This document shows positions 1 through 7,040 of a stretch of DNA of 10,730 nucleotides, piece after piece. Within the stretch, counting starts at the first letter, position 1. Each line of letters opens with the position of its first letter. The stretch comes from Anaerolineae bacterium (GTDB lineage Bacteria > Chloroflexota > Anaerolineae > Aggregatilineales > Phototrophicaceae). The notes under the pieces are model-generated. The model worked only from the letters and a program-made list of their open reading frames with translations, searched no databases and had not been told where the DNA came from. A program made the translations under genes and the position numbers. The stretch is from positions 1-10,730 of the forward strand of contig JALONZ010000034.1 of assembly GCA_025454675.1 (NCBI GenBank), given 5' to 3'.

Positions 1-1629
1 CCTGACCAAATTTCGCGCTTAGAGGTGGATGTGATTGATAAAAATGGCATCCTTGCCATCCCTGCCCGCCCACCGGTTGCAGAAGTGGTGACGATTAGCA
101 TCGCCAACCTCATCCCACAAGCCGAATATAATGTGCAAGTGCGTGCATTCAATCAGGCGGGCGAATTGGTCACGACCAGCGACCAAAATTTCATCAACCC
201 CAAAGTCATCACCCCAACCCCAAGCCCAACATCCACCCCACAAGTGAGCGCAATTGTAGATACGATTGTGCCAGATTTAGACAATAATCGGGTGATATTG
301 CAATTGGCGGTACAAAGTCCAGATAGCATTGGCGAAATCACCATTGATATTTTGGATACCAACAACACCCTTGTGCGGTCTGGCATCTCATTGACCGATG
401 GTGTCACCGAAGCCATTGTGGATTTGACCGGGCTTGAACCCGAAGGTGAATATCAAATTCGGGTCGTCACGCGCGATAATAATGGGGCTGTCCTCAGCCG
501 CGAAACCACCGATTTTGTCAATCCAATTCGGCGTGTGGTAACACCCACCCCATCACCCACGCCTGCGGTGGTGGCGGCAATTGATAATATCAAACAAGAT
601 GAACGCCAAGAAAATTTCACCATTGACCTCCGCACCGAAAATAGCGAATTTGTCAGCTTATATCGGTTGGATATTGTGGATGAGGAGCAAGGTAGCCTTG
701 TCGCATCACAAGAATTTAATGCCGCGGAAGTGGGCGCTCAAATTGTCGTCCCAATCGGAGATTTGCCCGATGGTAAATACCGCTTGCGTTTGGTGGCACT
801 CGATGCAGAAGGGCGCGTTTTATCCGAAAATGTGGCGACCATCGGTTATACGCCATTCACACCGACACCCACCCCAACCCCACCCGGATTTGTGGAACAA
901 CTGGGTAAGGTCATCGCCGACCAGCCAATTGTGGGCGTGATTATCGGCATCATCATTTTGTTGCTCATCTTCTTATTGTTCTGGTTGGTGCGGTCTGCAC
1001 GCCAACGCGAGAAAAATATGAAGCAACCGTCTTTACCCAATATGACGGGCGCAATTTCCATTAGCGAATTGCGTCAGGGTATGCAAAACATGGGATATGC
1101 GCCCCCACCTATTTATGGTGGCGACCAAAGCGGTCAAGAAGCTGAATTTGGCGAGCAACCCACTGGCAGTTTCTCCATCTATGGTGATGCGACCGCCATG
1201 CCGTCCAACACCGATGACCCGAATGCGACCAATTTCCAATTGGTATCGCCCGGTTTATCAGAAGAACGCACCAATGTGTTTTTGCCCGCCACATTGAATA
1301 TCATTGATTCGATGGATACCAGCGTGATTGGCAAAACCTTCACCATCAGCAAGCCCATGTTTTATATTGGGCGCACGGGCAAACGCCTCAATGATATGAA
1401 TGTCGAGGGTGATAAAAATATCTCGCGCGAACATGCTGATATTATCTTCGATGGTGGTGCCTATTACATTGAAGGCAAACCCAATACACATGGTGTAAAG
1501 GTCAATGATGAACGGGTGGAAGGACGCTATCCATTGGGGGCGCGTGCCATTATCAAACTGGGAGAGACAACCGTCATCGAATTTGAAATGACCAGCAACA
1601 CCAGCAAAACCGCATCGCTTGATTTTTAA
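1..1629 (+). CDS. Membrane-anchored FHA-domain protein with external beta-sandwich repeats (5' end outside window)
   Basis: The reading frame is open from base 1, so the true start lies upstream. Three related segments of about 90 residues (about 1-195, 244-528, 574-852) share an ending like the L-x-P-x-(A/G)-(E/K)-Y turn seen in fibronectin-III/Ig-like folds. They are separated by Thr/Pro linkers (about 199-243, 535-573, 853-891). One strong membrane helix follows (about 928-993) with a basic stop-transfer stretch (RSARQREK), so the repeats should be outside and the C-terminus inside. The C-terminal part (about 1318-1600) is an FHA domain: GR in YIGRTGKR, the SREH motif, and THGVKVN where many FHA domains have NGT-x-VN. 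FHA domains bind phosphothreonine peptides, so this protein probably reads the phosphorylation state set by a kinase and by the PP2C encoded 57 bp downstream. The missing N-terminus could hold a further domain or a signal peptide. The FHA assignment is firm; the fold of the repeats is inferred. Confidence 0.88.
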   Translation, partial: PDQISRLEVDVIDKNGILAIPARPPVAEVVTISIANLIPQAEYNVQVRAFNQAGELVTTSDQNFINPKVITPTPSPTSTPQVSAIVDTIVPDLDNNRVILQLAVQSPDSIGEITIDILDTNNTLVRSGISLTDGVTEAIVDLTGLEPEGEYQIRVVTRDNNGAVLSRETTDFVNPIRRVVTPTPSPTPAVVAAIDNIKQDERQENFTIDLRTENSEFVSLYRLDIVDEEQGSLVASQEFNAAEVGAQIVVPIGDLPDGKYRLRLVALDAEGRVLSENVATIGYTPFTPTPTPTPPGFVEQLGKVIADQPIVGVIIGIIILLLIFLLFWLVRSARQREKNMKQPSLPNMTGAISISELRQGMQNMGYAPPPIYGGDQSGQEAEFGEQPTGSFSIYGDATAMPSNTDDPNATNFQLVSPGLSEERTNVFLPATLNIIDSMDTSVIGKTFTISKPMFYIGRTGKRLNDMNVEGDKNISREHADIIFDGGAYYIEGKPNTHGVKVNDERVEGRYPLGARAIIKLGETTVIEFEMTSNTSKTASLDF

Positions 1630-1636
1630 TTCTATT

Positions 1637-1661
1637 GGGCAGGGGCGAAATGCCTCTGCCC
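1637..1661 (+). other. Hairpin between the FHA and PP2C genes
   Basis: Two 10-base arms (1637-1646 and 1652-1661) pair with one G-U wobble around a 5-base loop (GAAAT). No T-run follows, so it is not a classic rho-independent terminator. It lies 8 bases after the FHA stop codon and 25 bases before the PP2C start. It could protect the 3' end of the FHA message, set the ratio of the two proteins, or be a copy of a dispersed palindromic repeat. A TATACT hexamer (1664-1669) directly after it could be a weak -10 element, but no -35 is evident. Confidence 0.5.
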
Positions 1662-1686
1662 TGTATACTGATGTGAGTAAAAACTT

Positions 1687-4047
1687 ATGGTAGACCTGTT
1701 AAAATCCCTAGAAGTCTTTGGCTTATCTGATGTTGGACGCAAACGTAAACGCAATGAAGATTTCTTCAATTACGTCATCCCCTCCCCGAACACACCAGAA
1801 GAATCGCTCGGTGCATTTTTTGTTGTCGCAGATGGCATCGGCGGGATGGGATTTGGTGAAGAAGCCAGCAGTGTCGCTGTAAAAACACTCCTCGCATCCT
1901 ATTATGACCCCAAAAATCCAGACCCAGAGCCGATGAATCGGTTACAAGCCTCGATGCAAATTGCCAATAATGCCGTCATTGCCAAAGCGGGCGAATTGGG
2001 ACGCACCCTCATCGGCACAACGGCGGCAGGGGTCATCATTCACCCCAAAGAAGTCGTTTTGTTCAATGTAGGTGATGCGCGGGTCTATCGCATTCGTGGC
2101 AACACGATTGAACGCATCAGCCGTGACCAAAGTGTGTTAGAAGAACAATTGCAAGCCGGACTCATCACCGAAGAAGAGGCGGCACAAGGTCGCAATATGA
2201 ATGTGACCGCGTTCATTGGGCAACCGGGCGGTGTTGAACCCATTTATCGGCGGGTTAATGCCCAAGCAGATGATATTTTCCTCATTTGTTCCGATGGTTT
2301 GTGGGATTTGGTCAAAGAGGCAGAGTTGGTGCAAATCATCACCAAAAATTCCCCCGAATCTGCCATTCAGCAATTGATTGCGATGGTCTTAGACCGTGGC
2401 GCACCCGATAACACAACGGGCATCATCATCCGCATGACCCCCTTCAAGAAAAAGAGTTCAATCGTGCCGATTTTAGTCGCGTTGGCGCTGATGATTGGCA
2501 TCGCTATTGGTGTGATGGCAATCCTCTCTAATAATCCCGCAACAACCGCCCCATCAGGGAGTGATTCGGAATTGATTGATGTTACCGAAGAAAATACACC
2601 CGTTGGGGTAATTATCATCACGGATGCGGTAGAAATCACATCACAAGTTACCCCTATCGCTGAATTGCCAACCGAAACCACACTCGATGTTGTGGCGGCG
2701 GTGGATTCAACACCCGACATCACCCCCACCGTTGTGGATAGCATCATCGAAACAACAGCCGAAAGCACCGAAATTGGTCAGCAATTCAATAATACCTTAT
2801 CTTCGCTCAATCAATTGCCAACTGCGACTATCACCGCAGAAGAAACCCCCGATACAGTCGCACAAATTGAAGAAACTGTCACTGAAGAAATCACAGATGT
2901 TGCGCCTACCCCAACTTCGACAACAACGGAAACACCATCAACTACACCCAGCCCAACACAAACACCATTGCCGACTGCCACAGCTACGGTGACACCATCG
3001 CCAACTGTAACGGAATCGCCAACACCCACCAACACACCATCGCCAACCTTAACCGCAACGGAAGCGCCAACCAATACGCCACTTCCAACGGAAACAACGA
3101 CATTCACACCAACGGCGACCAGAACAGCATTGCCTAGCGCGACATTAGATACAGAAGCCATGACGCTAGTCTTTCCCTTCACAGCTACCGCGCGGGCGAA
3201 TTTGCCACCCGCCACCCAAACCGCGCTGAGTGTTCAAGAAACACAAGTCGCGGTAGATGCCCAAAATACGCAGACTCAGGTCGCGTTTTATGCCACCGAA
3301 ACGGCGGTTTTCACGGTGACGGCGGGTGTTCAGACCTTACAAGCCGTTCAAACTCGTGTGGGCGCAACTGCCACAGCTCGCGCCGAAAGTACGGCAGAAT
3401 TTACCCCCTCTGCCGAAATTACCGCGCCTGTCGTGGAGAATTTGATGGTGGTGGTCACAAATGATGCCCGCCTATACAAACTGCCCGATTCACGCTCAGA
3501 ATTGCTATTGCCTTTGCTTTTTGGAGATGAACTGACTGTATTTGGTATTCACCCCAACGGCGCATGGTTTTATGTGGAAATTCAAGACCAAATTCGCGGA
3601 TGGGTGCCACGCTTCCCGAATAATCAATTAGAGGCGTATGTATCTGGCACACTCATCGAAAATCTACCGATACTCGACCCAGAAAATCCCACCGCGCCGA
3701 GTGATGAGGTATTCGGGGTGCATCTGGTTGTCACCAATGAGGTGGCAATTAATGTACGTGAATATGCCTCATTTGATGAACGTGCTAATGTGTTCGCGGG
3801 CTTACAACCGTATTCAGTAGCGCGAATTGATGCCACCAATCCCAGTGGGATTTGGTTACGGGTCAGTTTTGTGACCAGCAATAATCGCACCACACTGGGA
3901 TGGGTATCCGCGACCCTATTGGGTGAGGAACGCATTACAATCATCGGCGATTTGGACAGTGTGATTAAAATTAATCCGCTACCCTTGCCCGAACCCGAAA
4001 CCACCGAAACACCCGAAGCCAGTCCAGAAGTAACACCCGCATCGTAA
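1687..4047 (+). CDS. Membrane PP2C-family Ser/Thr protein phosphatase with Thr/Pro stalk and external SH3-like domains
   Basis: This protein removes phosphate from Ser/Thr residues using two metal ions. Residues about 10-250 form a full PP2C domain: RNED (22-25), DGIGG (49-53), GDAR (129-132), SDGLWD (202-207) and DN (241-242). The metal-binding Asp residues D25, D49, D203 and D241 are all present, so it should be active. A membrane helix spans about 258-280. Outside come an acidic, Thr-rich segment, a dense Thr/Pro stalk (about bases 2902-3150) and an Ala/Thr/Gln-rich, probably helical stretch (about 3180-3400). Two SH3-like modules follow at residues about 582-643 (ending RGWVPRF) and 678-744 (INVRE near its start, LGWVSATLL near its end), the kind that often bind peptidoglycan. 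The tail is Pro/Glu/Thr-rich. The ATG is the first start in frame and has only a weak ribosome binding site. It follows the FHA gene by 57 bp and is probably co-transcribed with it. The external SH3 modules suggest the phosphatase is held at, or senses, the cell wall; that is inference. Confidence 0.93.
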   Translation: MVDLLKSLEVFGLSDVGRKRKRNEDFFNYVIPSPNTPEESLGAFFVVADGIGGMGFGEEASSVAVKTLLASYYDPKNPDPEPMNRLQASMQIANNAVIAKAGELGRTLIGTTAAGVIIHPKEVVLFNVGDARVYRIRGNTIERISRDQSVLEEQLQAGLITEEEAAQGRNMNVTAFIGQPGGVEPIYRRVNAQADDIFLICSDGLWDLVKEAELVQIITKNSPESAIQQLIAMVLDRGAPDNTTGIIIRMTPFKKKSSIVPILVALALMIGIAIGVMAILSNNPATTAPSGSDSELIDVTEENTPVGVIIITDAVEITSQVTPIAELPTETTLDVVAAVDSTPDITPTVVDSIIETTAESTEIGQQFNNTLSSLNQLPTATITAEETPDTVAQIEETVTEEITDVAPTPTSTTTETPSTTPSPTQTPLPTATATVTPSPTVTESPTPTNTPSPTLTATEAPTNTPLPTETTTFTPTATRTALPSATLDTEAMTLVFPFTATARANLPPATQTALSVQETQVAVDAQNTQTQVAFYATETAVFTVTAGVQTLQAVQTRVGATATARAESTAEFTPSAEITAPVVENLMVVVTNDARLYKLPDSRSELLLPLLFGDELTVFGIHPNGAWFYVEIQDQIRGWVPRFPNNQLEAYVSGTLIENLPILDPENPTAPSDEVFGVHLVVTNEVAINVREYASFDERANVFAGLQPYSVARIDATNPSGIWLRVSFVTSNNRTTLGWVSATLLGEERITIIGDLDSVIKINPLPLPEPETTETPEASPEVTPAS

Positions 4048-4099
4048 TAAATTTTTTGTGGCGGATATACGCGGGCATGATAATGTGAGTTAATAACCT

Positions 4100-4127
4100 G
4101 TAAGGGCGCAACATGTTGCGCCCTTAC
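4100..4127. repeat. Perfect 28-bp palindrome, REP-like
   Basis: The 14-base arm GTAAGGGCGCAACA is followed directly by its exact reverse complement. It lies 53 bases after the PP2C stop. No T-run follows, so it is a poor intrinsic terminator, although in RNA it would still fold into a strong stem. Palindromes of the GTAGGGGCG...CGCCCCTAC kind are, as I recall, common dispersed intergenic repeats in Chloroflexota and cyanobacteria; this copy fits that style. Only one copy is in the window, so repeat status is inferred. Confidence 0.6.
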
Positions 4128-4238
4128 AACTTTCCCCCAAAATATTTACATTTTTCATTATTGAACCCTCTAAAATTGCATCAAAAACGAAGAATATAAC
4201 GAATTGTTAAGAAAAGGGGGGAATTTCGTCCTAATCGC

Positions 4239-4268
4239 TTGACAGTAACACCCAAATGGGCGTATTGT
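4239..4268 (+). promoter_or_regulatory. Promoter of the WXG100 operon
   Basis: A perfect -35 hexamer TTGACA (4239-4244) is followed after 18 bases by TATTGT (4263-4268), itself preceded by GCG. Transcription would begin near 4275, giving a leader of about 55 bases before the first WXG100 gene, which has AAGGAG at 4316-4321. The rest of the 281-bp gap from 4048 holds the palindrome at 4100-4127 and otherwise AT-rich sequence in which I see no gene. The GAC-17 bases-GCGTA-type layout is shared with promoters of the membrane-protein array further right. Confidence 0.65.
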
Positions 4269-4328
4269 AAGATTAGGTAACAATTTCGCTCTTATGCAAG
4301 TCTAAATATTCGTTAAAGGAGTTCATTT

Positions 4329-4628
4329 ATGTCTGATAGAGTTGAAGCAGATTATCAAGAATTGCAAAAATTGAGCAATCAGATGAATCAACGCGCCGAT
4401 GAAATTCAGCAACAATTTCAAGCATTGAAAGCCAAAACGGGCGAGCTTCTCAATGGCAATTGGGAAGGTCGTGGTGCCGATAAATTCCAAAATGAAATGG
4501 AAGGCGAAGTATTCCCCTCGCTCCAAAAATTACAACGCGCCCTAGAAATGTTGTCTAAATCATTGGGGCAAGTGGCAAACGCATTTAGACAGTCCGAAGA
4601 ACAAGCCAGCAACCTGTTTAAGGGCTAA
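4329..4628 (+). CDS. WXG100/ESX-like protein 1 (canonical WXG motif)
   Basis: This 99-residue all-helical protein has WEG at residues 45-47, in the turn between two amphipathic helices, as expected of the WXG100 family (usual length about 100). WXG100 proteins dimerise as four-helix bundles and are exported by, or form part of, type VII secretion systems. After the motif comes GRGADKF and then a P-centred stretch (EVFPSLQKLQ) that recurs in the third protein of the operon. It ends in NLFKG. AAGGAG lies 7 bases before the ATG and fixes the start. It is the first of four co-directional small genes and follows a clear promoter. Family assignment is firm; the actual partner and secretion route cannot be read from the sequence. 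Confidence 0.92.
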   Translation: MSDRVEADYQELQKLSNQMNQRADEIQQQFQALKAKTGELLNGNWEGRGADKFQNEMEGEVFPSLQKLQRALEMLSKSLGQVANAFRQSEEQASNLFKG

Positions 4629-4670
4629 TTTTTTATTCGACCAATATAAGCCATTTAGGAGGACATACTC

Positions 4671-4970
4671 ATGGCAGATTTAATTCAGATGAATTATGGC
4701 ATGATGCAGGAAATGAGTCAGAAATGCAAAGAAACGGCTCAATTACTGTCTGAGACAATGCGTGAACTTAATCAACTGGCAGAACAACTTGATGGTGGTG
4801 TTTTGGTAGGACGTGCGGGCAACGCGCTATCTGACGGGATTCGTGGACGCTTTGTGCCGGGCATCAACCGCTTACAAGATAAATTCAACGAAATTGCTGG
4901 CGATTTGATGGGTGCAATGGGCGATATGCAATCAAGCGACAGCAAATCTAGCAAATACTTCAACGGTTAA
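4671..4970 (+). CDS. WXG100-like protein 2, with the Trp replaced (LVG)
   Basis: At 99 residues it has the same length as the first protein, and LVG occupies residues 45-47, exactly where the first has WEG. The following GRAGNAL and RFVPGINRLQ stretches align with its neighbours, so this is a WXG100-fold protein with a degenerate motif. The N-terminus is Met-rich (NYGMMQEMSQK) and the end is KYFNG, echoing NLFKG in protein 1. AGGAGG at 4657-4662 lies 8 bases before the ATG. WXG100 partners often come in pairs of which one has a weaker motif, so it may be the heterodimer partner of protein 1 or 3; this is inferred. Confidence 0.85.
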   Translation: MADLIQMNYGMMQEMSQKCKETAQLLSETMRELNQLAEQLDGGVLVGRAGNALSDGIRGRFVPGINRLQDKFNEIAGDLMGAMGDMQSSDSKSSKYFNG

Positions 4971-4984
4971 TTAGGAGGCGAACA

Positions 4985-5314
4985 ATGGTACTCGGTATTC
5001 TACTCAAATTTGCACGTTCCGCCGTTGAGGGCGTTATCGGTCAAATTATGCAACAAATTAATGTCATTGACGACCAAGTTTTAGGGGTCATCATGAACCA
5101 ACTCAACCCCCTGCGTGATGCGTGGAAGGGTCAAGGGGCAAACCGTTTCTTTGAAGAAATGGAAAGTCAAGTTTTGCCAGCCATTCAACAAATGATGAAT
5201 TATGGTGGCGATTACACCAGCAACATCCGCAAAGCGATGGACTTGATTGATCAAGCCGATACGACTGCGATGGGCATCGTCAATGGCATTTTAGACGCAT
5301 TTGATATTTTCTAA
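4985..5314 (+). CDS. WXG100-like protein 3 (canonical WXG motif)
   Basis: This 109-residue helical protein has WKG at residues 47-49 followed by QGANRFFEEME, closely matching GRGADKFQNEME in protein 1, and a P-containing stretch (QVLPAIQQMM) at the same spacing. The N-terminal helix is more hydrophobic (MVLGILLKFA) than in typical WXG100 proteins, and the C-terminus is hydrophobic (GILDAFDIF), making it about 10 residues longer than its neighbours. It starts 14 bases after the stop of protein 2, with AGGAGG at 4973-4978. I expect it to form a four-helix bundle with another member of the operon. Family assignment is good; role is inferred from family. Confidence 0.88.
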   Translation: MVLGILLKFARSAVEGVIGQIMQQINVIDDQVLGVIMNQLNPLRDAWKGQGANRFFEEMESQVLPAIQQMMNYGGDYTSNIRKAMDLIDQADTTAMGIVNGILDAFDIF

Positions 5315-5356
5315 GCCCTACCCTGTTGAGTGAATAGATAACGAAGGAGAAAAATT

Positions 5357-5656
5357 ATGGCTAGTCCAGATGTGCAAATGGATATTCCCGTTGTGGAAGA
5401 CATGGCAAATAAATTCAAATCTACCAGCGATGTGTTAAAAGGTGTGAGCAAGGCGCTCCAAATCGCCATCATGATTTTGAAAGTGACCGCATTCGTTGGT
5501 TTGGTCGGTGGTTTGGCAGTGGAACGCTTCCTGTCTTGGCTCAAACCCCAAGTTGATGAGATGGCAGAAAAATTAGAAGAACTGCATTATGACCTGTACG
5601 GGGCAATCGTTAGCTTCCGTGATGGTGATAACAGCGGGTCACAACGCTTCGCCTAA
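5357..5656 (+). CDS. Small WXG100-like or ESX-associated protein with a hydrophobic core
   Basis: This 99-residue protein is encoded fourth in the WXG operon, 42 bases after protein 3, with AAGGAG at 5344-5349. There is no WXG; in its place, around residues 46-48, is FVG inside a hydrophobic stretch (about 35-58) rich in Ile, Val, Leu and Gly that ends in AVERFLSWLKP. Helices before (VVEDMANKF) and after (VDEMAEKLEEL) are amphipathic and charged. It could be a membrane-inserting or pore-associated relative of the WXG100 proteins, or a helical-hairpin chaperone for an exported effector. Its end, GSQRFA, resembles the aromatic tails of proteins 1 and 2. Coding status is firm from the ribosome binding site and operon position; family membership is inferred. 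Confidence 0.75.
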   Translation: MASPDVQMDIPVVEDMANKFKSTSDVLKGVSKALQIAIMILKVTAFVGLVGGLAVERFLSWLKPQVDEMAEKLEELHYDLYGAIVSFRDGDNSGSQRFA

Positions 5657-5688
5657 TCATCCAATAGCATCACGAAATAGACATTGTT

Positions 5689-5725
5689 CAAGGCGTGACC
5701 GATTATGGTCACGCCTTGCTTTTTT
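5689..5725 (+). terminator. Rho-independent terminator of the WXG operon
   Basis: A perfect 12-bp stem (5689-5700 with 5707-5718) around a 6-base loop GATTAT is followed by C and a run of six T (5720-5725). It ends the four-gene WXG operon. The T-run overlaps the stop codon of the convergent minus-strand gene. In that direction no T-run follows the stem, so it works best for plus-strand transcripts. Confidence 0.92.
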
Positions 5726-6779
5726 ATTCGGATTCGGTTGCTGTCGGTGCTGGGCTAGATAAAGTCACTTCATCAATGGCAAAGGGCAAACGCGGTTGCA
5801 CCAACGGATTGACAATGCCAACTTGGTCGAAATTATTGACATATAATTTGCCCTCAAAATAGGCAACCGAGCTACTCCCGCGAAAACCATTCGCCAATAG
5901 CGAATAATTGGTGCTTAACAACTCACTCACCCCATTTTGGCTAAAATTCGCCAAAAAGATGCGTCCATTCTCGCCAATGGTTATACCGTCAAAACCGGGT
6001 GCTTCGGCGACAACACCGCTAAACCGGTAGATGGTCTCGGTTTGTTGACCATCGCGCGAGACGCGATACACATTATCTAAGCCGTTATTGGTCGCAACCA
6101 CCACCAGCGTATCGGTGAATTTATCATAGGCGATGCTGGTGGGAATGGCATTTTCAACTTGCGGGTCGGTATTGGGGACGCGCCACCAAAATTTGCCATT
6201 CCCCTCAGAATCAATCTGCCAAATTTCGCGCCGACCTCTATCTGTCACATATAACACCCCATCCGTGGCAATTGCCAAATCATGCGGGGCGATAAACCCT
6301 TCTTCGCCATCGGTAATGCTGGCAAATTCACGCGGGACATCATCCGGCAAAATGCGCCAGATGAGACCCCCTTTGACAGCAGGATTGGGGTCGGTGCGGT
6401 CTAAAACATAGAGTGTGCCATCTTCAGCCACTTCGATACTGCTCACCGATGCGATTAAAATGCGTGAATCGGTCAATTCGCGCAACTCACCATCTTGCGA
6501 GATTGCCCAAACCGCGCCAGACCGATAACTACCTGTATACACTGTGCCATCGCGCCCAACAGCAACGGTTGATGGATAGCTATCATCATCAGGCAAGGTC
6601 ACAAATTCGCGCACCGTTGCCCCACCAATGCCGATTGCCAATTGGCGCGGACCCGAATTAATGGAAAAGCTGATGAGGAAAAAAGTGATGGCGACAAGCA
6701 ACATCAGCCCACCGATGAACACACTAAAAAAAATAAGGGCGCGTTGTCCACGTCCTAATTGCTGAATTTTTGAAATCAT
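5724..6779 (-). CDS. Membrane-anchored NHL/SMP-30-like beta-propeller protein
   Basis: This 351-residue protein has a basic N-terminus, then one hydrophobic helix (about residues 13-38) that anchors it with the rest outside. The body consists of about six blade-like repeats with DG-x-(V/L)-Y and (V/I)W/(V/I)YR-(I/V) strands: GRDGTVYTG, EDGTLYVLDR, TDGVLYVTDR, TLVVVATNNG, ENGRIFLANF and EGKLYVNNF. This pattern fits NHL or SMP-30/gluconolactonase-type propellers. Such folds bind ligands, proteins or sugars and a few are lactonases; no catalytic set is clear enough to claim an enzyme. The start is supported by AAAGGAA just upstream on the minus strand. A weak minus-strand promoter may lie at 6845-6873 (TTAACG, 17 bases, GATAAA). 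It converges on the WXG operon terminator and is probably a separate transcription unit. Confidence 0.85.
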   Translation of the reverse strand: MISKIQQLGRGQRALIFFSVFIGGLMLLVAITFFLISFSINSGPRQLAIGIGGATVREFVTLPDDDSYPSTVAVGRDGTVYTGSYRSGAVWAISQDGELRELTDSRILIASVSSIEVAEDGTLYVLDRTDPNPAVKGGLIWRILPDDVPREFASITDGEEGFIAPHDLAIATDGVLYVTDRGRREIWQIDSEGNGKFWWRVPNTDPQVENAIPTSIAYDKFTDTLVVVATNNGLDNVYRVSRDGQQTETIYRFSGVVAEAPGFDGITIGENGRIFLANFSQNGVSELLSTNYSLLANGFRGSSSVAYFEGKLYVNNFDQVGIVNPLVQPRLPFAIDEVTLSSPAPTATESE

Positions 6780-6903
6780 AAATGTTCCTTTTGCCTACGG
6801 TTAATTAACAAACCTTAACGGATTCTCATTGTGATTGATTTTAATTTATCACCATTCCATGAGAAAGCGTTAACAATCATCATGTACAGTGATAAGAAAT
6901 TAT

Positions 6904-6920
6904 CCGACTATATTAGTCGG
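6904..6920. promoter_or_regulatory. Short dyad, possible operator, upstream of the Sua5 gene
   Basis: CCGACTA and TAGTCGG form a perfect 7-bp inverted repeat around TAT. It sits in the 261-bp divergent region between the propeller and Sua5 genes, 11 bases upstream of a TATAAT hexamer, where a -35 contact would be. A regulator binding here could block that promoter. It is too short to exclude chance. Confidence 0.35.
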
Positions 6921-6931
6921 GAATGATGATG

Positions 6932-6937
6932 TATAAT
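6932..6937 (+). promoter_or_regulatory. Possible -10 element for the Sua5 gene
   Basis: A perfect TATAAT preceded by TG stands about 100 bases upstream of the chosen Sua5 start. No good -35 is found at 16-18 bases; the dyad at 6904-6920 occupies that place. The leader between here and the gene is AT-rich and shows no riboswitch-like fold that I can recognise. Confidence 0.4.
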
Positions 6938-7029
6938 GTTCGTCCTTTTTGCAAGCCAAATAAACCAAATTGGTGTAAATAGATATTTATTGAGATATAG
7001 AAAGTTTTGAGATAGTTAGATGATGTATT

Positions 7030-7033
7030 GGAG
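7030..7033 (+). promoter_or_regulatory. Ribosome binding site that decides the Sua5 start
   Basis: GGAG lies 7 bases before the GTG at 7041. The upstream in-frame ATG codons at 7020 and 7023 have no comparable site, so the GTG is preferred. Confidence 0.5.
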
Positions 7034-7040
7034 CGATTTC

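Noticed and set aside
153..416. Minus-strand frame inside the FHA gene
   Set aside because: Opposite-strand shadow of a gene with a clear domain order; partly low complexity.
581..940. 119-residue plus-strand frame inside the FHA gene
   Set aside because: Out of frame with a well-supported gene, no recognisable domain, no ribosome binding site.
2811..3215. 134-residue minus-strand frame rich in Val and Gly
   Set aside because: It is the complement of the Thr/Pro stalk of the PP2C gene; low-complexity repeats keep the opposite frame open. No domain or ribosome binding site.
4221..4295. Direct repeat of AATTTCG about 60 bp apart around the WXG promoter
   Set aside because: Only seven bases match exactly in an AT-rich region; chance is a sufficient explanation.
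5689..5725. Terminator working in both directions
   Set aside because: On the minus strand the stem is followed by AACAATG rather than a T-run, so only plus-strand activity is supported.
7020..7040. ATG at 7020 or 7023 as start of the Sua5 gene
   Set aside because: Not excluded, but they have no good ribosome binding site, while GTG 7041 does; the difference is only 6-7 residues.
6780..7040. Small gene or RNA in the divergent intergenic region
   Set aside because: The open frames there are short or shadow the Sua5 gene; no tRNA, riboswitch or structured RNA could be recognised by eye.
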